A stretch of DNA of 64,000 bases from Unio delphinus. Its lineage: Eukaryota > Mollusca > Bivalvia > Unionida > Unionidae. The stretch is from contig JAQISU010000156.1 in NCBI GenBank assembly GCA_029339505.1, forward strand, positions 62,001 to 126,000, read 5' to 3'. Positions 27,901 to 39,900 of this stretch are shown here, piece by piece (position 1 is the first letter of the stretch; the number at the start of each line of letters is the position of its first letter). The notes beneath the pieces are model-generated. The model made no database searches and was not told where the DNA came from. It saw nothing but the letters and a program-made list of their open reading frames with translations. Position numbers and translations under genes: made by a program.

Positions 27901-30900
27901 GACAGTATAAAGTAAGTGTGTTGGAGTATAATGCATGACAATATAAAGTGTGTTGGATTATAATGTATTTCAGTATAAAGCAAGTGTGTTGGTATACAAT
28001 GTATGACTATAAAGTGTGTTGGAGAATAATGCATGACAGTATAAAGTGTGTTGGAGTATAATGCATAACAGTATAAAGTAAGTGTGTTGGAGTTTAATTT
28101 AGGACAGTATAAAGTAAGTGTGTTCGATTACAATGTGTGACATTATAAAGTAAGTGTGTTGAATTATAATGCATGAGAGTATAAAGTGTTTTGGATTATA
28201 ATGTGTGACAGTATAAAGCGAGTATGTTGGATTGCAATGTATGACAGTATAAAGGAAGTGTGGATTATAATGCATGACAGTATAAAGTGTGTTGGAGTAT
28301 AACGCATGACAGTATAAAGTAAGTGTGTTGGATTTTATATAATGCATGGCAGTATAAAGTAAGTGTTGGATTATAATGTATGACAATATAAAGTGTGTTG
28401 GAGTATAACACATGACAGTACAAAGTAAGTGTGTTGGATTTTATATAATGAATGGCAGTATAAAGTAAGTGTTGGATTATAATGTATGACAATATAAAGT
28501 GTGTTGGATTAAAATGTATGACAGTATAAAGTAAGTATCTTGGAGTATAATGCATGAAAGTATAAGGTAAGTTATTAATTAAAATGTATGACAGTATAAA
28601 TTAAGTGTGTTGGATTATAATATATGACAGTATAAAGCATGTGTGTTGGATTTTATATAATGCATGACAGTATAAAGTAAGTGTTGGAGTATAATGTATG
28701 ACAGTATAAAGTAAGTGTGTTTAATTACAATGTATAATATTATAAAGTAAGTGTGTTGGATTATAATGTATGACAGTATAAAATGTGTTGGATTATATTG
28801 TGTGACAGTATAAAGTGAGTGTGTTGGATTACGATATATGACAGTATAAAGTAAGTGTGTTGGATTACAATGCATGACAGTATAAAGTGTGTTGGAGTAT
28901 AATGTATGACAGCATAAAATAAGTGTTGGATTATAATGTATGACAGCATAAAGTGTGTTGGATTATAATGTATGACTGTATAAAGTAAGTGTTGGATTAC
29001 AATTTATGACAGTATAAAATAAGTGTTCGATTACAATGTATGACATTATAAAGTTAGTGTTGGATTATAATGTATGACAGTATAAAATAAGTGCTGGATT
29101 ATAATGTATGACAGCATAAAGTGTGTTGGATTATAATGTATGACAGTATAAAATAAGTGTGTTCGATTACAATGTATGACAGTATAAAGTGTGTTGGATT
29201 ATAATGTATGACGGTATGAAGTGTGTTGGATTTTAATGTATGACTGTATAAAGTAAGTGTTTTGGAGTATAATGCATGACATTATAAAGTGTGTTGGATT
29301 ATAATATGTGACAGTATAAAGTGAGTGTGTTGGATTATAATGTATGACAGTATAAATTGTGTTGGATTATAATGTATGACTGTATAAAGTGAGTTGGATT
29401 ATGATATATGACAGCATAAAGTATGTGTTGGATTATAATGTGTGACAGTATAAAGCGAGTGTGTTGGATTATAATGTATTACAGTATAAATTGTGTTGGA
29501 TTATAATATATGACTGTATAAAGTGTGTTGGATTATGATGTATGACAGCATAAAGTAAGTGTTGGATTACAGTGTAAGTCTGTATAAAGTAAGTGTGTTT
29601 TGAGTATTGTTGATATGATCTAAGAAAGACAACTGTTACTCTCTATTCTGTAGTGGTCTTGGGGGATTACCTCTGAGTGTTGATTAAACACGTGACTTGT
29701 GTTTTGTCTACGAGCTATTCTTTTGAAGATATCACCACTTTAGATGATACAGGCATGCTATCAACATGGTGGCAGCGGTGAACGCATATCCTGATAACGT
29801 CTGCAACGTTGATTTTCACTGGATAAACGCACAGAGTTGAAGAAACTCCGAAAATTTGACCAAGCCAGGTCGCGAAAATAGATCACATTTAATTGAACAT
29901 TCGTCCCGATTTGATTCGTTCGACATGGCGGACTCGTTAAAGCTACCTGGGACTTTAGATATTACTGAAGGAAACATAAGTGAAAACTTCAAGAGATGGA
30001 GGCGACAGATAGAAATATATTTGACCGCTAGTGGTTCCCAAAACAAAGACAAGACAGTTCGAACCAGCATCATTTTACACTGTGCAGGGCCGAAGGTAAT
30101 TGACATTTATGACCAGTTTGTATGGGCAAATCAAGATGAAAAAAACGATCCAGACAAAGTTCTGCAACAGATTGAAGCCTACTGTAATCCACGGAGGAAT
30201 GAAGTTCTTGAAACCCACAGGTTCTGGTGTGTGAAATATGATGACTTTACATCGTTCGAACATTTCCATACCGAAGTTAGGAGAAGAGCAGAGTCGTGCA
30301 ATATCAAAGAAAAAGACAGAATGATAAGAGATAAAATTGTACTCAGCACAAGTGGTAAGCTCCAAGAATTGTTGTTGAGAGAAGAAAAACTTGAACTTGA
30401 CAAGTGTCTTCAAACTTGCCGAGCATTTGAACAGTCAAATAGACATGTGCAAGAAATCAGACAAGACAAAGTACATGATTCGGTGAACAAAGTTGATAAC
30501 GCGAAACCACGATCACAAGCAGGTGCATCTGGTACTGGATTGGTAAGACCGAAACTTAAGTGCGGTTTCTGTGGACTGTTTCATGAACGAAGCAAAGAAA
30601 AATGTCCAGCCTGGGGAAAGAGATGTAACAACTGTGGTATAAAGAACCATTTCAAATCATGCTGCAAGAAAGTGCAAACAGTTGACCAAAATGACAAGCC
30701 CGAAGAAGCTATAGAAGAAGAATTCAATTCAAAGGCAAAAGCCAAAATGATTGTAAATGACTGTGATGTAACATTTCACATTGACACTGGGGCCCAGGTA
30801 AATACAATCCAACAGAGATTTGTCCGAAAATCTCAGAGAATACAGAAAGTGTCACATCTCAGAATGTGGAACAAGTCAACAGCGAAATCCTTAGGGGAGG

Positions 30901-33900
30901 CAACTCTGACAGTGACAAACCCAGTGAACAATGAAACTTATGACGTAACTTTTGTAATTGTGCCAAATGAGCTAGATTGCTTGCTAGGTTTGAAAGCAGT
31001 TCAAGAACTGAAATTGGTCACAATCAACACCGATAATTTTATCGGAAGCGTCAAACGTCACCTCGGAGATCTTGGTGAAGTGAACCTCAGACTCACAGAT
31101 GATGCAAAACCCAGGGCATTGCCAGCTCGCAACATACCGCTAGCAGTGAGAACTGAGGTGAAAGAACAAATTGACCTACTCACAGAACGCGGCATTTTAA
31201 TACCAGTTACAGAACCAACTGAATGGGTTAGCCAGATGGCAATTACAAAGAAGAGCAATGGATCGTGGAGGATATGTTTAGATCCTCAACCGCTGAACAA
31301 AGTGTTAGTGAGGGAACGATATAGACTTGCAACTTTTGATGACGTAGTTCCAGGATTACATAATGCCAAAGTATTCACGAAACTTGATGTGCAAGAAGCA
31401 TATTGGCATATTAGACTTGATGAAAAATCCAGTCTACTCACTACTATGATAACACCGTTTGGAAGATACAGATGGGCTCGACTACCGTTCGGACTGAATG
31501 TATCCAGTGAAATATTTTAGCGGAAACTGAATGAAGCTCTTAGCGACCTTGAAGGCATATTTACAATTGCGGATGATATTATCATCGTTGGTTGTGGTGA
31601 TAATGAAATAGCAGCCCAGAAAGACAATGATGAAAAGCTGGCAAAGCTTTACAAACGCTGTGAAGAGAGGCACATTGTTTTGAATGAAGGAAAGAAGGAT
31701 ATGGGCCCTGAAATCACTTTCCATGGACACAGAATCACGCCACAAGGTATCAAGCCAGATAACGATAAAATCAAAGCTGTTCTTGAAATGAATGCTCCGA
31801 CGGACGTTACTGAAATCAAACGATTTTGTGGATTGGTACAGTATATGGCTAAATTTGTGCCAAATCTGTCTGAGACTCTTGAACCATTGAGAAACCTGAC
31901 TAGAAAGAACACACCGCGGAAATGGACAAAACAATGCACTGAAGCTTTTGAAAGAGTGAAACAACTGTTAAAGCAAACAGATGTGTTAGCAATCTACGAT
32001 CCAAATAAGGACTTGGTACTACAAGTTGATAGTAGTAAAGATGGCCTAGGAGCTGCTCTGCTGCAAGATGGACACCCACTTGAATTTGCATCAAGATCTT
32101 TGAAACCAGCTGAAAGGAACTGGGCACAAATAGAAAAAGAAGCGCTTGCAGTATTGTATGGGCTAGAGAGGTTTGATCAGTACACATATGGTCGCCCAGT
32201 GATTGTTGAAAACGACCATAAACCTCTGGAAACCATCCTGAAGAAACCACTCAGTCAAGCACCAAAGCGGCTACAAGACATTCTAATGAAGATGTTTAGA
32301 TACAATGTTACGTTTCGGTACGTCAAAGGATCTGAATTAATCATTGCGGACACACTAAGCCGTGCTTAGTTTGTCAGATGACACTGAACTGACTAGGCTG
32401 AAAGTATGTGAGGTCGAAATGTTTTATAAAATTCCGGATGCGCGAATTACAGAAATCAGGAGAGAAACTGCCAAAGACACAACTTGTCAGTTGTTGATTG
32501 ACCGTATTATAGAAGGATGGCCCAAAAACAAAAATGACCTAAAGCCTGAAGTGAGGCCTTATTTCTCTATCAGAGACACACTGAGCTTTTATGACGGTAT
32601 AATACTGAAAGGGGAAGCTGTTTTAATTCCAAAAGCTTGGATAGGACAAATTAAGGAACGTTTACATAGTGCCCACCTTGGCTTTGACAGTATGGTTAGG
32701 AGAGCACGAGGAACCATTTTCTGGCTGGGAATGAATCAAGAAATAAGACAATTAGCAGACAATTGTGAACACTGCATGGAGAGAAAGCCAAAACTCCAGA
32801 AAGAGCCCCTGCGGCAACATGATGACGGCAACTACCCATGGGAGAAAATTGGGTTAGACTTGTTTGAAATACAGGGTAGAAACTATTTGCTGACGATTGA
32901 TTATTACTCAAATTTTATAGACGTTGATTTACTCACCACAACATCATCAAGTCAAGTCATTATCAAGCTCAAGAAGCAGTTTGCACAATTTGGAATATCT
33001 AGAATAATCATCAGCGATGGTGGACCACAATTTACGTCTGACGAATTCAGTCAGTTCACGAAACAGTGGGGCATTCAACATCACGTGACTTCTCCTCATC
33101 ACCCAAAGTCAAATGGCAAAGCCGAAGCCGGTGTGAAGATTATAAAAGGCATGATGGTTAAATGCCTGAACTCCAGGACTGATCAGTACGAAGCATTGCT
33201 AGAACTAAGGAATACTCCAAGACAGGACACTGGTCTAAGTCCGGCCCAAATGATGTTTGGGAGAGAAACAAGATCAATGCTACCTTTGGTTCAAAAGAAG
33301 TCGCCCAGAAACAAGAAGAGAGATGCTAGGAAGGACTGTATCAAGAAAAGTTATGACCGCAGTGCTAGAATTAAACTAAAACTTGAAAACAGTCAGCCTG
33401 TATATTTCCGACACAAACCAGATAAACCCTGGAGAAAAGGTGTTGTTACAGAATCAAACGACCGAAACTGTATTGTAACTTCAACGGATGGTGTTCAATA
33501 CAAGAGAAATAGTGAACACATAAGACCGACATCAATCCCAGTACAAATCCGCGATAAATCACCGGAAAGAACAACTGTACAGGAGCAAACGGCTGACACG
33601 CATGTAAAGGAACCTGATCAGAGGCGTTCCGTACCAGAGTCGACATGCCTGGAATCAGCGACTACACCAGTTATAAGACCCAGGCGCGAAGTGAAGACGC
33701 CAACTTATCTCAAAGACTATGTGAGGTTTTGAGTCAGCTTTATGCAGTTGTGAGGGACATAATAATCCCCTGTAGTGATCTAGAAATGTTTTCAAGTGTT
33801 ACAGTTATTGTTAGCTAAATTAGTTGAATTTATTTGCATTGCATTTTGATGACTGCATAGTATAAAATCCTGTCTTCTTTAAATCATTTTCAGTTAAAGT

Positions 33901-36900
33901 CTAATCAATAATTTTTATCTAAGTCAAAGAATCCAAAGCCAGTATTTTTTGTAACTGTAAATTTTATAACCTGTTAACTTGTTCATAAATTGATGTTTTG
34001 TTTAGATCTCAATTAGTTTTGTTAGAGAAAAAGGGATGTTGATATGATCTAAGAAAGACAACTGTTACTCTCTATTCTGTAGTGGTCTTGGGGGATTACC
34101 TCCGAGTGTTGATTAAACACGTGACTTGTGTTTTGTCTACGAGCTATTCTTTTGAAGATATCACCACTTATGATGATACAGGCATGCTATCAACAAGTAT
34201 AATGTATGACATTATCAAGTAAGTGTTGGATTATAATGTATGACTGTATAAAGTGGGTTGGATTATAATGTATGACTGTATAAAGTGTGTTGGAGTATAA
34301 TGCATGACAGTATAAAGTAAGTGTTGGATTATAATGTATGACAGTATAAAGTGTGTTGGATTACAGTTTATAACAGTATAAAGTAAGTGTGTTGGAGTAT
34401 AATGTATGACAGCATAAAGTGTGTTGGATTACAACGTATGACAGTATAAAGTAAGTATTGGATTATAATGTATGACAGCATAATGTGTGTTGGATTATAA
34501 TGTATGACAGTATAAAGTAAGGGTGTTGGAGTATAATGTATGACATTATAAAGTAAGTGTTGGATGATAATGTATGACTGTAAGTGTGTTGGAGTATAAT
34601 GCATGACGGTATAAAGTGTGTTGGATTATAATGTGTGACAGTATAAAGCGAGTGTGTTGGATTATAATGTAGGACAGTATAAAGTAAGTGTTGGATTATT
34701 ATGTATGACAGTATAAAGTAAGTGTGTTGGATTGCAATGTTTGACAGTATAAGGTAAGTTTTGGGTTATATTGTACGACAGCATAAAGTAAGTGTTGGAT
34801 TATAATGTATGACAAGTGATGGATTATAATGTATGACAGTATAAAGTAAGTATGTTGGATTACAATGTATGACAGTATAAGGTAAGTTTTGTGTTATATT
34901 GTATGACAGCATAAAGTAAGTGTTGGATTATAATGTATGACAGTATAAAGGATGTTGGATTATAATGTAGGACAGCATAAAGTAAGTGTTGGATTATAAT
35001 GCATGACTGTATAAAGTGTGTTGGATTATAATGTATGACTGTATAAAGTAAGTGTGTTGGAGTATAATAATGCATGACAGTATAAAGTGTGCTGGATTAT
35101 AATGCACAACAGTATAAAGCGAGTGTGTTGGATTATAATGTAGGACAGCATAAAGTAAGTGTTGGATTATAATGCATGACTGTATAAAGTGTGTTGGATT
35201 ATAATGTATGACTTTATAAAGTAAGTGTGTTGGAGTATAATGCATGACAGTATAAAGTGTGTTGGATTATAATGCACAACAGTATAAAGCGAGTGTGTTG
35301 GATTATAATGTAGGACAGTAAAGTAAGTGTGTTGGATTGTATATAATATATGACAAAATATAAAGTGTGTTGGATTATAATGCATGATGGTACCAAGGTG
35401 GCAAGCTTGTCTTCACCTCCTGCCAGCCCATCAGTGTCGTCTGCAAAGTGGAGGTTGGTGATTTTACGCCCTCCAATGCTGACTGTCCCGAGTGGTTTTC
35501 CAGGGCTTTGATGCACTCTAAGTATATGTTGAGAAAGCTTGGGTGACAGGAGACAGCTCTGATGTACTCCGGCTGTTGTCCCCATATAACCTTGGGCAAT
35601 TACTGCCCTGGTAGCCTTGGCATACAGCTGCTTCATTTGGGAAGTCCTAGTGTATTTTGGGCATTTATTGTTTGTAGTGGCTGCAAATCTGTGTACATTG
35701 ATATCCTATCCACCCAAAACTATTTGTGGTAAATTGATTGACTTTTAGTATATTTTGGTATATTCAGGAAGTAATTGTCTTATGTCTTTATCAAATTCTA
35801 TGTCAATACAGGAAGTGATTGTCTCATGTCTGTGTAAAATTCCATGTTGATACATTAAGTGATTGTCTTGCATCCTTTTCAGAATCTATGTTGATACAGG
35901 CAGTGATTGTATTGTCATTTTCAATTTTTCTGTCTAAACAGAAAGTGATTGTCTTGATGTTAAATTTTCTGTCTGTACAGGAAGTGATTGTCTTGATGTT
36001 AATTTTTCTGTCAATACAGGAAGTGAATGTCTTGATGTTAAATTTTCTGTATAGACAGAAAGTGATTGTCTTGATGTGAAATTTTCTGTTTATACAGGAA
36101 GTGATTGTCTTAAGTCCTTATCAAATTCCATGTCCCCTAACAGAATTATTTTCATATTCTTGTAATTCCACTGAACACATATTCTCTTTACAGGGCAGTC
36201 CGATATGGTCTTTCAGAAACAAACGGAAGATTTCATGAAACCGGTAACAGATATAGGTGTGCACAGTTCTAAAGTAACCTTATGCTACATTTTCCAAAAA
36301 CAATCTCAGGACTGTTTACTTTAACCTATTAGAAATGTTTGCAAAAGTTTCACCAAAATTGCTTGATGAAATGGAATATTATTATTTACTATCATATGAA
36401 CTGTATTAAACATAATGCTTCTCCAAAACAATTGAAGTGCACAATTTAAGTTTGAAAATAAATTAGCTACTTATCAAGTCATTTTTTCGTTCAAGTTTAT
36501 ACATTTTTTAAGCTAAATTTTATTAAAATTTTTAAAAGATTGTACTTTAATTCAGGTAAATTTTATTAAACTTTTTAAAAGGTCCTTGCATGAACCTAAA
36601 TGACTGGAAAGAATGCTCATAGTCTGGTTTACTGCTTCTAATTTTCTGTTAGGTAACTTTCTTGTATGATAGCAGGGCATTGGTACAAAATTGATGCTTC
36701 ACAGTTAAAAGATCAACAAGTCTTTTTTTTTTTTACGGATATATATATTTGTTATATTTTAGCAGCATCATATAGTTAACATACTTTGGAAATTTTTCAG
36801 CAAGAATTTTATAAGCCCTTGTAGTTCTGTTATAACGATTGGATTAAAACAATAATAAAGCAGAACTTATGCAGAGAAGTTATCTTTATTCAGTGTATAT

Positions 36901-39900
36901 GAATCAGTTTTTTTCTATTGTTTACAGTGAATTCACTAATAATGAATACCCCATTAAAAGTAGTGGTATACAGTGGACAGCTGGACCTGATTGTGGAGAC
37001 AACAGGTGAGTGCATAAAGGTGTTAATCAGAATATTTTCACAAGGATACTACTTCTACACATATCAGACATCTATCACATAACAAGTAGTTTCAGTGATC
37101 TCCGTTTCTTATGTATATTTAATTAACATTGTGTGCTTAATTTTTGTCACAATTATGTAATTATTGCATGAATTTACAATTTGTATTGTAGGGAAATAAA
37201 TTTTTGATTGTATTAATTGTATTTTTTATTTTCTTTCTGTTAAATATTGTAAAACCTGGAGTCCTAACAGAAAATGGGGGCTCATCCATGATATGAAATT
37301 TTGAGCTTGTCAGACAAGGGAAAGGAAAGCATCTTTAACAAAGCAAGACACAAGGAAACTTTTAATTCAATTTTTGGAAGTAAAGAAATTTTCAAGAATT
37401 GTGCTCTGGATTTGCATCCAAAGACTATCTGATTTTGATGAGAAATTAAAGGAATTACAGCTTTATAAAAAGATATAGATGGAATTGGAATTAAGATAGC
37501 TTTAGAAGGAAATAATGGAAAATCAAATTCAGATATAGAGAGAGAGAAAAAAAGAAAAGAGGAACATACAAATGCAGAAGATAGGGAAATGCAATAATAA
37601 TAATAATGAATATAATAATAAAAATAGTAATGTGGACTTAGTAAGGCACCTAATCTTTTGAAGCTCTAAGTGCTTTACAATAACACATTATAAAAACAAA
37701 AACATTAACACCAACAAGATTACAAAACAAACACCATGACACAACAATACAAAACATACTGACAATCATTAAGGAAGTAAACATCTTTAAGTCTGTTCTT
37801 GCAGTCAAACAGGTGAGTTTTAAGAGCACTCATGAATGAGGACGGCGAGTTTTAAGAGCACTCATGAATGAGGACACCACATCCTTGTATCTAAGGTCAT
37901 TGGTAAGCAAAAGAACACTGTCCATATGAATATGATTTGACAGTGAACAATGAGAATGTGCGTGTCGGATGACAGTGAACAATGAGAATGTGAACAGTCC
38001 AATGACAGTGAACAATGAGAATGTGAGTGTCGGATAACAGTGAACAATGAGAATGTGAGTGTCGGATCACGGTGAACAATGAGAATGTGAAAGTCGGATG
38101 ACAGTGAACAATGAGAATGTGAGTGTCGGATGACAGTGAACAATGAGAATGTGAGTGTCAGATGATAGTGATGACAGTGAACAATGAGAATGTGAGTGTA
38201 GGATGACAATGATGACAGTAAACAATGAGAATGTGAGTGTTGGATGACTGAACAATGAGAATGTGAGTGTTCGATGACAGTGAACAATTAGAATTTGAGT
38301 GTCGGATGACAGTGAACAATGAGAATGTGTTGGATGACAGTGAAGAATGAGAATATGAGTGTCGGATGACAGTGAACAATGAAAATGTTAGTGTCGGATA
38401 ACAGTGAACAATGAGAATGTGAGTGTCGGAGGAGGAATGTATACCAAGTTTCTAGATGGACTGTACACATGGACGAGGTCAGATAGGTATATTGGACTGC
38501 AGCCATTCGGTTAAATATAGCATAGTGAACATATTTTTTGTTTGCTTATGGATTGAATGGGTAGTCAGTGACAGTTACAGAGTAGATGGAAGAATGGTCC
38601 GAGCAGCCATGTTTTGAATTTGATGACGTTTATGTAGTAGGTGAGACAAACCAGATAGAAATGAATTATGATAGTCCAATCTTGAAAGTACTAAGGAACA
38701 TACAAGTAGCAGAGATAGAAGTAAATTATGATAGTCCAGTCTTTAAAGTACAAAGGAACACACAAGTGCTCTAGTGGCATCAATGGAAAAGAGAATTGCT
38801 AATGGAGCTGATGGTTCTCAGCTCCAGATATACAGCCTTGCATGTTTATTACATGTTGTTGTACTGAGAGCATACTGGTGAGTCTGGCACCTAGGTTTCA
38901 TACAGTATACATGTTGGTATTGCTGATGCCTATTATTTGAGGTAAAGAATAAGAGTGAGAAAGTCTTTGATGATCAGGATGGCTTCCATTTTATCATCAT
39001 TCAACTGCAGCTTGCTACATGTTATCCATGACTTCACATCACCTCACTACATCTTAGAATGTAACCTCAACTTCAGCTGGTTAGCTAGATTTCTATATAT
39101 TAATGTCACCAGAATATCGACTTCTTCTTCCGGACAGAAACATGGCTAAAAGCATCAGGTGATGAGCCCAAGTGTGCAGATTTAACACCCACCAGTGTAA
39201 CTGTGTACTATTATTTCTACCCAGTTTGTAGAGAGGGATTATGTACTAATATTTCTACCCAGTTTGTAGAGTGGGACTGTGTACTAGTATTTCTACCCAA
39301 TTTGTAGAGTAGGACTGCGTACTCATATTTCTACCCAATTTGTAGAGTGGGACTGCGTACTAGTATTTCTACCCAATTTGTAGAGTGGGACTGCGTACTA
39401 GTATTTCTACCCAATTTGTAGAGTGGGACTGCGTACTAGTATTTCTACCCAGTTTGAAGAGTGGGACTGCGTACTAGTATTTCTACCCAATTTGTAGAGT
39501 GGGACTGCATACTAATATTTCTACCCAGTTTGTAGAGTGGGACTGCGTACTAGTTTTTCTACCCAATTTGTAGAGTAGGACTGCGTACTCGTATTTCTAC
39601 CCAATTTGTAGAGTGGGACTGCGTACTAGTATTTCTACCCAATTCGTAGAGTGGGACTGCGTACTAATATTTCTACCCAATTTGTAGAGTAGGACTGCAT
39701 ACTAATATTTCTACCCAATTTGTAGAGTGGGACTGCGTACTAGTATTTCTACCCAATTTGTAGAGTGGGACTGCGTACTAGTATTTCTACCCAATTTGTA
39801 GAGTGGGACTGCGTACTAGTATTTCTACCCAATTTGTAGAGTAGGACTATGTACAAGTATTTGAGGAGTGGGACTTTGTACTAGTATTTCTAGGAGCCAC

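Larger units (their letters stand above)
29608..34195 (+). mobile_element. Ty3-type LTR retrotransposon, nearly complete
   Basis: A 4588-bp element with 159-bp LTRs (29608-29766 and 34037-34195), a primer-binding region straight after the left LTR and a purine tract straight before the right LTR. AGTAT on each side (29603-29607 and 34196-34200) is the target duplication. Coding order is Gag, protease, reverse transcriptase, RNase H, integrase, which defines the Ty3 (Metaviridae-like) arrangement; there is no envelope frame. The LTRs differ at 3 of 159 positions, so insertion was recent compared with the other relics here. The copy is defective: an in-frame amber codon in RT and a frame step before integrase. 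It lies in the sense direction inside an SCPEP1 intron and within a minisatellite. Confidence 0.96.

Noticed and set aside
27642..28949. Minus-strand frames encoding repeated HYNPTHFILS-like peptides, also at 34368-35385
   Set aside because: Products of the 32/34/36-bp array. The mix of unit lengths makes the frame wander, which real genes would not allow.
29856..29924. Starting the Ty3 Gag frame at 29856
   Set aside because: That position is TTG. The first ATG in the frame with a natural Gag-like start is at 29925.
29608..34195. An endogenous retrovirus
   Set aside because: Gag and Pol are of Ty3 type and there is no envelope frame between integrase and the right LTR; only about 290 bases of non-coding DNA lie there.
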